Of a stretch of 64,000 bases of DNA, positions 11,238 to 21,988 are shown one piece after another (the first letter of the stretch is position 1; each line of letters starts with the position of its first letter). The notes below the pieces were generated by a model that saw only the letters and a program-made list of their open reading frames with translations, was not told where the DNA came from and did no database searches. The translations under genes were made by a program, and so were the position numbers. The DNA comes from Sporopachydermia quercuum (taxonomy: Eukaryota; Ascomycota; Sporopachydermiomycetes; Sporopachydermiales; Sporopachydermiaceae): contig BCGN01000005.1 in assembly GCA_001599295.1 (NCBI GenBank), positions 1,364,001 through 1,428,000 of the forward strand, in the 5' to 3' direction.

Positions 11238-14200
11238 ATGAGCAGGAGAAGACTCAGGAGTTCTACCTCTGGTATTCCTATAAGTAAAGATGCTGAGTTT
11301 GACAGCCATGAAAGAGAAACCATTCCGACAAAACGGTTGAGATTATCTTTGCCGGATTCACAGGCGGATGNAAGTTCCCCAAAGAAAGCAAGTGGAGTTT
11401 ATTCAGTGTCAGGGACTGAAGCTACACAAGCAGAGACAGCAAAAGAAGAGCCAGATGAAGTAAATTCACCGCAATCAAGATTGAGATCGCGATCATTGAG
11501 AACAACTGCTCGGGTGAAATATAATATCACACAGCCCACCCAATCAGAGTCATGGCGGCGTAGGTCTCAATCACAAAGGAATACAGCACCAGGGAACGTT
11601 AATAAGATTTCTCAGATAGAAAATCTCATTCAGAGTCATGATGAAAAAGTGAGGCTTTTATATTATTTGGAGAATGTTATATCTCTAGTGTATTACGATG
11701 ATGAGGTTATGAAGAAAGAGAAGAGTGATAACTTTGTTGATAACTATGCTGNCCCACATGACCTATGGCATTTATATTCTTCGCATATAAGCGAAGATAG
11801 CAGCACGAGAACTAGTATCACTGATGGAGCTTCTAATGACCACTCAGCTTCTGTTGGAACCAGCAGAAATTCCAGACTAAGGACATCCTCTCGGCGGGCT
11901 ACTGCTGTTACTGTACCTGACCCTATTGTTTCATTACCACCAAAAGTGTTGAAATTGAAACGGGAAATAGAAGCAAAAGGCTCGGAAGCCTCAAAAGCTA
12001 AAACAGGAAACTCCAGTTCAGCATTTTCCTCGTTATCATCGAATACGCATAAAAATAAAAGCGTCGAGCAACGGCAACATCAAACCAAACATAGATATTC
12101 AGATAAATTAGTACCAGCTGCTCCTAGGAAGCCATCGAAGCTCGTTTCTAGCAGTTCGAATAANAAGAAACAAAAACAGCAGACAGGAAATTTGAGGACA
12201 AAACAGGCAGCAAGAAGATCGTCAAGAAGGATCAAAAGTACTGGTAAAAACACATCTGATCAGTCAGACGATGATGCAAACGGCTCACAAGCTGAATCAA
12301 CGTCGTCTGATCTATCTGATTATGATCAACATGGATACATTTCTTCTGTTCATACGTCTGATTACGAAGATATAGATTATGGGGTAAAATCAATCAAATT
12401 CAAGTTCAATGCTCCTTCACCGATATATCCTAATGCNATGTCTGTATTCAAGAAACCGTATCCTTCGTTACCTGCCTATCTTTCCTCGTTTAAATGTCTA
12501 GACGAAGATCTAACCAATGAAGAATTCTCTGCACTTGTAGACAAAAAGATAANGCTTGTTCAGAGATTCCGCGAGGCAGAAAAAAACTCATATTTCTTCC
12601 GTAATTTCAACTCATTAAAACTTTTGTCATCGATCTCGGAAGAAGATCTGAGTCAACTACAATCACAGCAAAATCAGACTCGCAATCCGACTCAAAATCA
12701 AGGCCGAAACCAGAGTGTGCGTCAAACAGCTCAAGCTGTATTTGTAGAAACANCAAACGAAGCATCAACGAGAGCGCTCGTGGCTGATTTGAAGAAACCT
12801 GGTGGTATAATAGCTTATGCTGCACCGACCCATTGGGACCATCTAATTGGCCAAGCAGTGAATTTTTCTAAGCTGCTGGTAGATGAAAGAAAAGTTCATA
12901 TGTCTCAAGCAAGGAAAATTGCAGGTATGATTGAGAATCATTTCAAACGTTTACAAGGTGCCAAAGAACGAGAAATAAAGAATGAGGAAAGAAGAGTGAA
13001 AGCAATTGCTAAAGAGACGGGTAAGCTAGTTAAGAAAAGGTGGACAATGGCAGAAAAAGCATTAAGAATAATGATTCAAATGGGTAAAGAAGAAGACAGA
13101 AAGGTGCAAGGAAAAAAGAAATTAGCTGAAATGTTAGAGAAAAGTAGCAAAATTCTTGAGACTCAATTGGATTATAATAAACGGAAGACACCTGAGGAAG
13201 GAGACGATCATTCTAGCGATGAGGAGTCTGACAAAGGAGGCCTTGCTGTCAAGGAAGCAGATGATGAAGATCTATCAGTTGAACAGTTACGTAAAAAATA
13301 CGCGAAATTGGACTCTGTTGATTTGAATGAAGTATCAGAACATAGTGAATCAAATGATTCAGAGAGTGATAGTGGAATTGATTTTAGAAGTGAAAGCGGA
13401 AATGATATCTTCGAGTCTCACTCTGATCTCGGCGGNGAGTCGGAAGATGACGATGAGCCCGGAACTCTGGCAGCACTATTTAGCAATTCAACCGATTCAA
13501 AACAAAAAATTGAACTTCCAGATATCACAGAATTTGCTAGACAAGAAAATTCAAAATCAAATGTTGAGTCTGATTCTATATTGGATGAATCCGATGAATC
13601 TGATGAATCTGAAAACTCTTCTGATGATTTTTCCGATAGTGAGTCCGGAAGCGATTCCGGAGAAGATAGTGAGAATGAAATCGGTACTTTGGTAGATTTG
13701 GTTAAACCGATCAATGATAAACTGGAAACAATTAATGGGAATGGAGATGTTTCTGAGTTAGAAAGAATGGATGTTGATGACGAGTCTAATGCCGATAAAC
13801 CAGACATTAAAGCAGAAACTAAAGAACCAGATGCTATTAATAATGACTCATTGTCTAATACTGATACCAATAAGATACCTAATGGTAATACTGCAATCAC
13901 CACTGATGACTCCAAGTCTACTAATTCAAATGACACGTCAACTACAAAGCAAAAAGAATCTACTACCAATGCTATTGCTACCTCTCCAAGAGCTTCTCCT
14001 TCTCCCACTCCCGCTTCTGAAACTACTGTCCCTAATGTTCCAACGCCGCATCTCCTAAGGGGAACTCTACGTGAGTACCAGAAACAAGGTCTCAATTGGC
14101 TAGCTAGTTTATACAACTCCAATACCAATGGAATCCTGGCTGATGAAATGGGCCTGGGTAAAACTATACAGACTATATCGTTATTAGCTTATCTAGCATG

Positions 14201-16799
14201 CGAAAAACACGTATGGGGACCTCATTTAATTGTTGTACCAACTTCAGTCATTCTGAATTGGGAAATGGAATTGAAACGTTTTGCCCCTGGGTTCAAAGTT
14301 TTAACTTATTATGGATCTCCAGCTCAACGTAAAGAAAAGCGTAAAGGATGGAATAAGGAGGATACCTGGCATATTTGTATTACATCTTACCAGCTTGTTG
14401 TTCATGATCAAGCGGTTTTTAGAAGAAAAAGATGGAAGTATATGATTTTAGATGAAGCTCACAATATCAAAAACTTCAGATCTCAGCGTTGGCAAGCATT
14501 ACTCAATTTCAACACTGAGAATCGTTTATTGTTAACAGGAACTCCTTTACAAAACAGCATCATGGAATTATGGTCTCTGCTATACTTTCTGATGCCTAGC
14601 AGTAAAGGAACCAATATCATGCCGCAGGGGTTTGCTGATCTAAACGCTTTCCAACAATGGTTTGGAAAACCTGTTGATAAGATCGTTGAAACCGGTAGTA
14701 ATTTAGAGAACGATGATGAAGCTAAGCAAACAGTAAGTAAACTGCACCAAGTTTTACGTCCTTATTTACTACGAAGAATAAAGGCTGATGTTGAAAAGCA
14801 AATGCCTGGGAAATATGAACATATCGTGTATTGCAGATTATCTAAACGTCAGAGATTTTTGTATGATGATTTCATGTCGAGAGCCCAGACAAAGGAAACA
14901 TTGGCTTCTGGTAATTTCCTTAGCATTATTAACTGTTTGATGCAGTTGAGAAAAGTTTGTAATCATCCTGATTTGTTTGAAGTGAGACCTATTGTTACCT
15001 CGCTAGCGATTCAGCAGAGTGTTGCTTGTAAGTATGATCCTACGGAGATATTAGTAAGGAAGAAGCTATTNAAAAGTTTTGATGATAATGTTGTTGATTT
15101 GAAAGCAATGAACCTGATGTCTTTGGTTAATGATAGCAATAAATACACGACGTTTGTAAGTAACTCTATATGCAAACTAGGTGAACCTAAGGATGTTTTG
15201 AAAAAGTGTTTAGAAAGAAGGCGAGAACTGATGGGACTGTCAAATGGNGAGAGTAATTCAAATTCTTTTCCTCCAATTGATCTTTCAACTTATGAAGGAC
15301 ATAAGAAACTACTGGAATATGAACAGGAAATCTCCAACATTGAAAGAATTGAGTCTATAGGGAGAGCAGCTTCAAACGGTAGAAACCAGATTTCTCCTTT
15401 GTACGGTTCAAATGTTATAAACATTGTAACAAGATTAGGCCAAGAGAAGTTCAAATCTAATAAAAGACAGACATTATGGAGAGACTTGAAGCCAATGTAC
15501 AATCTGAAGCTTTCTGTTAAAGATAGAAGCCTAATGATGAAGCCTACTATTGAAACTTTTGGCTGTATTACTCCTAAAGTTATATGTCCTGATCTGGTCC
15601 ATTATGCTATACCTAATTACTATGAGATACTAAGTGAAGTCACAGAATTAGGTTATAGTCTTAATACTAACCATCAGACTAATGAAATGAAGCGCAATGG
15701 AAAACATATCACAACAATTGCTGACTCCATTGCTGGCAATGGTTCTTATCTTCCTTCACCTCCAGACTCACCACCAGAATCCCATGATGATCCTTTCCAT
15801 TTACCACAGGTCAAACTATCAATTGCATTTCCTGATAAACGTCTTCTACAGTATGATTGCGGTAAACTTCAAATGCTGGCAGATCTATTGAGAAAATTAC
15901 AGGAAGGCAATCATAGAACACTTATTTTCACCCAAATGACCAAAGTATTAGACGTTCTTGAACAGTTCCTTAATATTCATGGATATAAGTACCTCCGGTT
16001 GGATGGTGCAACCAAAATTGAAGATAGACAGATAATGACTGAAAGATTCAACCGGGACACGAGGATATTTGCTTTCATCTTATCAACAAGATCAGGAGGC
16101 TTAGGTATTAATTTGACAGGTGCTGATACTGTAATCTTCTATGATTCTGATTGGAATCCAGCCATGGACAAACAATGTCAAGATAGATGCCATCGTATTG
16201 GTCAGACACGAGATGTTCATATTTACAGATTTGTTTCTGAGCATACAATTGAATCTAATATCTTGCGTAAAGCCAATCAGAAGCGAATGTTAGATAATGT
16301 GATTATCCAGGAAGGTGATTTCACTACTGATTATTTCAGCAAGTTCTCAGTGAAGGATTTGATACGTGGCGATGAAGATAATGAAGAAATGCTTGAGAGA
16401 GAAAGAGAAGAAGAAGATCATATCAAAAAGGAGGTGGAAAAAACAGGTGAAGATGTAGATTTAGATTTATCTGTTGTATCAAAAGATATTAAGACCTTAG
16501 AAAAAGTTCTTTTACAAGCAGAAGATGAGGATGACGCAGCAGCTGCAGCTGCAGCAATGAAAGAGGTTGATGTTGATGTCGAAGATTTTGATAGTGGTAG
16601 TAAGACAACGTCTGGAATCGCTGGACCGAAGGAAAACGATAAAAGTAGTAGTGAGAAAGTAGTAAGTAAAGGGGAATTCAATGGTGATTATAAGAATGGC
16701 AATATTAAAGACAAGGAAGATGAGTTTGATGATGATGCATACAATCATGTTGACGAATACATGATTAGATTTATTCGCGATGGTTATTATTATGATTGA
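11238..16799 (+). CDS. SWR1: SWR1, catalytic ATPase of the SWR1 chromatin remodeller
   Basis: Swr1 exchanges H2A for H2A.Z (Htz1) in nucleosomes. The 1853-residue frame starts at the ATG at 11238; it is longer than the roughly 1500 residues of S. cerevisiae. Order: a basic, Ser-rich head; an HSA domain at about 530-600 (THWDHLIGQAV to KKRWTMAEKAL) that would bind actin and Arp4; a long Asp/Glu/Ser acidic stretch (about 655-900) like the Swr1 histone-binding region; then the SNF2 ATPase. Walker A DEMGLGKT is at 969-976, DEAH at 1072-1075, and RKVCNHPD near 1238. About 270 residues of insertion precede the second lobe (KLQMLADLLRKL near 1530; DRCHRIGQTRDVHIYRF from 1649). The split ATPase and the tail DFTTDYFSKFSVKDL are typical of Swr1. 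Nine ambiguous bases fall inside, all frame-neutral. Confidence 0.95.
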   Translation: MSRRRLRSSTSGIPISKDAEFDSHERETIPTKRLRLSLPDSQADXSSPKKASGVYSVSGTEATQAETAKEEPDEVNSPQSRLRSRSLRTTARVKYNITQPTQSESWRRRSQSQRNTAPGNVNKISQIENLIQSHDEKVRLLYYLENVISLVYYDDEVMKKEKSDNFVDNYAXPHDLWHLYSSHISEDSSTRTSITDGASNDHSASVGTSRNSRLRTSSRRATAVTVPDPIVSLPPKVLKLKREIEAKGSEASKAKTGNSSSAFSSLSSNTHKNKSVEQRQHQTKHRYSDKLVPAAPRKPSKLVSSSSNXKKQKQQTGNLRTKQAARRSSRRIKSTGKNTSDQSDDDANGSQAESTSSDLSDYDQHGYISSVHTSDYEDIDYGVKSIKFKFNAPSPIYPNXMSVFKKPYPSLPAYLSSFKCLDEDLTNEEFSALVDKKIXLVQRFREAEKNSYFFRNFNSLKLLSSISEEDLSQLQSQQNQTRNPTQNQGRNQSVRQTAQAVFVETXNEASTRALVADLKKPGGIIAYAAPTHWDHLIGQAVNFSKLLVDERKVHMSQARKIAGMIENHFKRLQGAKEREIKNEERRVKAIAKETGKLVKKRWTMAEKALRIMIQMGKEEDRKVQGKKKLAEMLEKSSKILETQLDYNKRKTPEEGDDHSSDEESDKGGLAVKEADDEDLSVEQLRKKYAKLDSVDLNEVSEHSESNDSESDSGIDFRSESGNDIFESHSDLGXESEDDDEPGTLAALFSNSTDSKQKIELPDITEFARQENSKSNVESDSILDESDESDESENSSDDFSDSESGSDSGEDSENEIGTLVDLVKPINDKLETINGNGDVSELERMDVDDESNADKPDIKAETKEPDAINNDSLSNTDTNKIPNGNTAITTDDSKSTNSNDTSTTKQKESTTNAIATSPRASPSPTPASETTVPNVPTPHLLRGTLREYQKQGLNWLASLYNSNTNGILADEMGLGKTIQTISLLAYLACEKHVWGPHLIVVPTSVILNWEMELKRFAPGFKVLTYYGSPAQRKEKRKGWNKEDTWHICITSYQLVVHDQAVFRRKRWKYMILDEAHNIKNFRSQRWQALLNFNTENRLLLTGTPLQNSIMELWSLLYFLMPSSKGTNIMPQGFADLNAFQQWFGKPVDKIVETGSNLENDDEAKQTVSKLHQVLRPYLLRRIKADVEKQMPGKYEHIVYCRLSKRQRFLYDDFMSRAQTKETLASGNFLSIINCLMQLRKVCNHPDLFEVRPIVTSLAIQQSVACKYDPTEILVRKKLXKSFDDNVVDLKAMNLMSLVNDSNKYTTFVSNSICKLGEPKDVLKKCLERRRELMGLSNXESNSNSFPPIDLSTYEGHKKLLEYEQEISNIERIESIGRAASNGRNQISPLYGSNVINIVTRLGQEKFKSNKRQTLWRDLKPMYNLKLSVKDRSLMMKPTIETFGCITPKVICPDLVHYAIPNYYEILSEVTELGYSLNTNHQTNEMKRNGKHITTIADSIAGNGSYLPSPPDSPPESHDDPFHLPQVKLSIAFPDKRLLQYDCGKLQMLADLLRKLQEGNHRTLIFTQMTKVLDVLEQFLNIHGYKYLRLDGATKIEDRQIMTERFNRDTRIFAFILSTRSGGLGINLTGADTVIFYDSDWNPAMDKQCQDRCHRIGQTRDVHIYRFVSEHTIESNILRKANQKRMLDNVIIQEGDFTTDYFSKFSVKDLIRGDEDNEEMLEREREEEDHIKKEVEKTGEDVDLDLSVVSKDIKTLEKVLLQAEDEDDAAAAAAAMKEVDVDVEDFDSGSKTTSGIAGPKENDKSSSEKVVSKGEFNGDYKNGNIKDKEDEFDDDAYNHVDEYMIRFIRDGYYYD

Positions 16800-18203
16800 T
16801 TGAATGAATACAGTTATTGAACATTTCACAAACTATTGATGCAGCTACACAGCGCTTTTATCGGCGACAGATAATGATTTCTTCAAAAGAACCAATACTA
16901 CTCAATTGATGGGTTAATCTATGAGCTTCAATATTGCCTCTGTATCAAAGCTTTCAGCGAGTTTTTCACACAGGTTTCATTCCTGAATTGAATTCAAAGA
17001 GCTTACATGACTTATTCATTCATGTTTCCTATACGTTATTTGTAAACTAATTTTTGATCACTGTCATAGATTCTTTTTTTATGATAGTCCTCATAATGTA
17101 TTATAAGTTTCACGATCACGTTTATTTGAACTCAAGAACAATCAGTAGGAAGAATTAGTAAAATGTGCCTGACTCTCCTTTGAAGAAAGTTTAGAACTTA
17201 AGCACTCTCATCTTCTAATCTTACCATTTAAAGCATCGGTACCTATTTTGGATCACCGAGAGAATAATCAGCGAAACTTCAGTTAATTGAATATTTCATA
17301 GGATATGGTTCATTTCAAGGACATATTCACCATATTATGTGATGGGAATCAGCTAATACTGAACTTGCTAATAAAGTTGTTAGCTAGTGCTAGTTCAATG
17401 TGAATGATGATTTAAAGTTAAAGTTGTCGATGTAATTAGGTAAGATGTAATTAGTAAGGTTAGAGTGTCAGTTGTGACATCATACTTAGGCAAGATTGGG
17501 CTTTTTGTATTCAAGGCCTAAGCGTAGATCAAACTCTCGCTTTCACAATTTGAACAATTAGATGCTATACAGGTGGTTGATGAGGTTCTAGATATGAGTG
17601 TGTGAAATAACAGCTGTCTCACAGATTTCTCGGAAAACTTGTACTAATAACTATAATCGGATTTTTAATAGTTTAAGCTAGAATTTGTGTCTATTATTAT
17701 CCATAACGGTTTTATTCAGGAATACTATTTTATAATCAGTAAAAGGTGGAGATGAATGGAAAGAGTTAAGGTTAAAGTAGTAAACGTTAGGTAGTGAGGG
17801 ACTGGAGTAAGAATTTATTCTTATTTCATTATTAGAACATCATCGAAATGTTCTAATTCATACTGATGTTTTCGCTTGCATAATTCATTCTGATTTGCCA
17901 TTTTTGCTAACAAGGGGTTTATTTTTTCTTCTTTGGAACGAAGAATGTGGAATTTGAAATAGTATAAATGGTGATCCAATTCCTGCTTCTTCCCAACTGC
18001 TTGCTAATAGGAACTAGTTCAAGTTTTCGATGTGATAATTACTGTCATCAGGATATAAACATAACGTGTGATAAGTAGATTGATTAATTCATTAGAGTAT
18101 CCGTTACAAAGATCTATCATTACTTTTATTATTGTCAACTTTCAAGTTTTATCGTCCAATTCATAGATTGACTAGTCAAACAAATAATCGAGCTATTTAA
18201 ATC
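16800..18203. other. Intergenic spacer, 1.4 kb
   Basis: AT-rich; no gene, RNA or long repeat found. Short runs of TTAAAGTT and GTTAAGGTTA type words occur near 17410 and 17765. Confidence 0.5.
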
Positions 18204-18720
18204 ATGAGTGAACCAGTATGTAATGACTATTCATAGGACTATGACAAATTCGTAGTGTATTACGATATCAAAATGACGGAAGACAGTTTTTTCTAACAAA
18301 TTTATCATCAGGTTCAAGTTTTCTACAAAGGAAAAGATGCCGATTTCATCGTGTTAGGCTCTTCAGCTGAAGCTGTTGAGAAGTTCAGAAAGGATCCTTC
18401 AGTTCCTTTGGTTTCCGCTGTTGCATTATTCAAAATTCTCACCAGTAGAACGGGTGGTTCTGAGGGTATTAAGGAACAAGCTTCTAATTCTGAAGTTGAG
18501 GTAAGTGTGCCTGTTGTGGCAGTCAACTGCCGCTGTGAGTAAATCAACAATTCATCGTGTATCAATGTACTAACATATATTCTAGAATGAATTTGGCGTC
18601 TCTGAAGAAGAAGCTATTAAAATTATTTTAAAAGAAGGTGTCATTAAGGAGAGTGCGAAGGTTGGTGCTAAATCTTTCAATTCAACCAATGATTCTAAGG
18701 GAACTCTAGCTGGGCATTAA
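18204..18720 (+). CDS. RTC3: RTC3-like SBDS-domain protein, three exons
   Basis: Rtc3 is a small protein with the fold of the N-terminal SBDS domain, linked to RNA metabolism and stress in yeast. Exons: 18204-18215 (MSEP), 18312-18500, 18586-18720; the join gives 111 residues, the same length as I recall for S. cerevisiae Rtc3. Visible family features are VFYKGKDADFIVLGSS near the N-terminus, the middle block ending in KILTSRTGGSEGIKEQAS, and NEFGVSEEEAIKIILKEG in exon 3, which matches the NEFG and ILRNG parts of Rtc3. Both introns are phase 0 with good donors (GTATGT, GTAAGT), branch sites (TTCTAAC, TACTAAC) and AG acceptors. The S. cerevisiae gene is, to my knowledge, intronless. Confidence 0.88.
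18216..18311 (+). other. Intron 1 of RTC3 (96 bases)
   Basis: Donor GTATGT, branch TTCTAAC at 18291-18297, acceptor CAG. It splits the gene after only four codons. Confidence 0.85.
18501..18585 (+). other. Intron 2 of RTC3 (85 bases)
   Basis: Donor GTAAGT, branch TACTAAC at 18568-18574, acceptor TAG. It contains in-frame stops, so retention would truncate the protein. Confidence 0.88.
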
Positions 18721-21700
18721 AGAAGACCCAACTGTTGTCAACATATAATGACTAATGAAAGACCAAAAAAAAAAATTAATATTAAAATCCTATATAATCT
18801 ATCATGTTAGCATAAAGCAAAGAAATAAATATTGAGTGAAAACTATTTAATTGTTGCACTATATTTGACTATATAGGGTGTAAGATATGATATTCGTTAA
18901 AGGTGATGAACGGAGTTCTGTCCTTCAAGTGGCGATAACTGTGGTGTGATGCTCAAGCAGAACTTCTACTACTACAAACTACAATTCATTCGGGAAACTA
19001 TCCAAAATTAACAACCCCTTGAAGACTATTATGCCTTGGTTGATCAACTTCCAAATATAATCTTTTATGATCTCTATGTATAAGAAATGGTAGTTCTTTG
19101 AAAACAGATCCAAATAATGGAGAATGATGTATGGCAATAAAGTTCGAGCGGACTAGAAACTTTCACCCTTGTTTTCTATGCTTTTTTGTACATAGGTTGA
19201 ATATGATGAGAATGATAAGGATTTTTAATTTTTCTGAAAACGTTGAGCATCCACTGAAGACTTTTCCTTTTGCAATATCAAAGATCTGATTATTAAGTAG
19301 TCAGTTAGTTTTATATGTGTTGACTTTAGCTTTTTTAGCTGCTTTTACTTGGAGCGTTATGTGTGGTTACGGAGTGAAAGAAACAATGGATTTAACTTAA
19401 ATTTAAGGTTTCTGTCTAGTGATGACTATACACCTCCCGTAATGTTTACTGGCATGTTTCAATACTTGACTTACAATATAAATAGTGGTCTACTGATTAA
19501 AATAATCAATATAGCTTTTATAATCCATTTATCATGAAAATAGAACATACTGTCTACAGTCAAACAGTCGGTGTAATGGATTCCTTTCTGAAAGACTGAT
19601 CTTCGTAAAATTAATATATATGCTAAACTCAATTGCAAGTAAGGTTTAAACTTTATTATCTGAGCAAATGAGAACAAATTCGAGAGTACTATTATTGAAT
19701 TCCAGTAAAAATCGATTTCTACTTCATTGAAACCTTCCTCACAATAAACCAACGAAAAAAAAAGTACATTTTACTAGTTTTCTGACCATGACGGATACAT
19801 TCTAGTTTCTCTGTCAACTATACTCCGTAGTCATGTGCCTGTGGTAGAATTATGAAACCTTCATCTTGCAACAAAATTAATCCACTTGCGGACCTTGTTC
19901 AGTATTTCTTTCTCTGGATTTTCTACTTAATATATATCGCATAGTTATAAATTATAAACTAAATACCAAAAGCTTCTGATCTAGGTAAAGAGAGTCCAAG
20001 TTTGTCTAGCCAGGATATGATTCAATCTGAATATCAGGTTTTAGTATTAAAAATGCTAGATTGACAATTGGTTTCGTGAATTATCATATTTAGCATCTCC
20101 CATTCAACTGAATCCATTTTATCATTACTTATGCTGATAATATAATTAAACAATGATTCTGATAAGCAAAAGATGAAAAAATTCGATGATTTTAAGGGAT
20201 GTTGCATCCTTGTGGCAGCTAACAGATTGACTAAACCTATTACAGCGGAAACTCTGACAACTCCTCGATAAAATAAAAAGCAGTGGAACACCAAACAAAC
20301 ACAATAGTTGTGGTTTATCTTCTATAAACCTTCAGTTGTAGAATCTTTCAATAAAACGTAACCTTCTCCACCAGAGAGAATGTCTGATGTCAAAGTCTCA
20401 TAATCTCTATTTCAAGTGAGTTGAATTCCCTCTGTCATGGAAACCGCTTTTCTTCCATTCTATCTATATGTGAAACTACTCAACTCTCTTAATGTGACCA
20501 CCAGCAACCTATTAAGTGATTCAGTATGTCACTGATACAGCTATTGATTATCTACACCAGTCAGAGCCGAATTAATATTGAACCAATTCAAAAACAAATT
20601 GGACTGAAGTGGTAGATAGAATCCATTTTTGAATTGAGTTGGTGGCCCAATAACAAGTTTAATTATGCACTTCAAGTTATTACGTTTAATTGTTAGTGAT
20701 AAGTTAGAAATAAAGCATCGGATCCACAGGTGATTTCTCAAGTCGGTTGCTGCCCAATGGTATAGTAACCTCTCTAAAGTAACGAGTGGTAGACCTTAAA
20801 TTTCAAAACCAAAGTACTGTTGGATCAAATTGTCGTTTTGGCAGGCTAGTGAAGAAGATCAGCCATTCAATTTTAACAATTAAGATGCAATCTGTGCTAC
20901 TACAATGCGGGTCAAGGTACATTGTTTCCAAGAGCAATTATCATTGCATCTCCTAAGGCTCAAAAATATAAAAATATCATATCACTACTTCTAATTATTT
21001 TTGATCTTAAAGAGTATAGTAAAGTATCTAATTGCCTAATAATGGTCATTCTCCCTACGTTATTTGTATAACTTTCTGAGCCTTAATTATGAAACCCTCT
21101 TTCACATTCCCTTACCCTTAATTACCAGCTGCAGATCAAGTGCAACAGAACCACGAAACCATTTATAATGCGTGCACGATTGTAGATAAAGAAGCTGACA
21201 CAATCAGAAAAGAGCATATTCCTATGATTCGCACTCTGAGAGCAATAGAATGAATATCGACCTTTCTTTCACTCGTTCACACTCTTCAAGTAGATCATTG
21301 TAAACATCTTGTAATCCAATTCCCATTGAGCTTGCTTTATGCAGAAGTAAAGTTCACTACTAGTCTATGTACATCGGAGTTTATTTCCCAATTAGACAGT
21401 TATCTATAAACTTTAAATCTGAACTGTGAAGAAGCTTTTATTTTTGTGACTTGATGAAACATCAATCAAACGGGCCATATCAACAAATTAATAGTTGTTC
21501 TTCTTTATTGATATGATAATAATAGGCTATCGATTAATAGATTTAACAAGTTATCGTACGATTGTTCGCTTTATATCTGTGTAGGATTTGATTATTTTCT
21601 TGTGCCTTCTTTTGTCTCTTTAACTCCTGAAAGTAAGTGTCCTTATCATTCCACCGCCGAAATACGCTGGTTGAAGATAAGGTGGATATCAATAGGAATC

Positions 21701-21988
21701 GAATAACTAGCTATTCAAAGACCTGTTGCCAGTGTTACTTTGAAGAATCCATTTATTGAACTAGATAGATGGATAGACACTTATCATTNAATTGGTTTCT
21801 TGCTTTCATCATTGGAAAATACAGTGACTAACTCACGAGAACTAAACCAAAAAGTCTATCAACTTTCCTTTTGAGTGTTGCCTTGTTTTTTTTTCAAGTC
21901 ATTTATTATCTTTAATCCATGAGAAATACAACCAAGTTTTCAATCATACAAAAAATACTTTCTTATCGCCACTACAGTATATCGGAAA
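18721..21988. other. Intergenic spacer, 3.3 kb
   Basis: Long and gene-free by my reading. Only short frames below about 95 codons occur, none with a recognised family. I found no tRNA with both A and B boxes, no long repeat and no transposon remnant. Confidence 0.5.

Noticed and set aside
20745-20830. tRNA-like start (GCCCAATGGTATAG, resembling a D-arm/A box)
   Set aside because: No matching B box (GGTTCGANNCC type) at the right distance and no acceptor-stem pairing.
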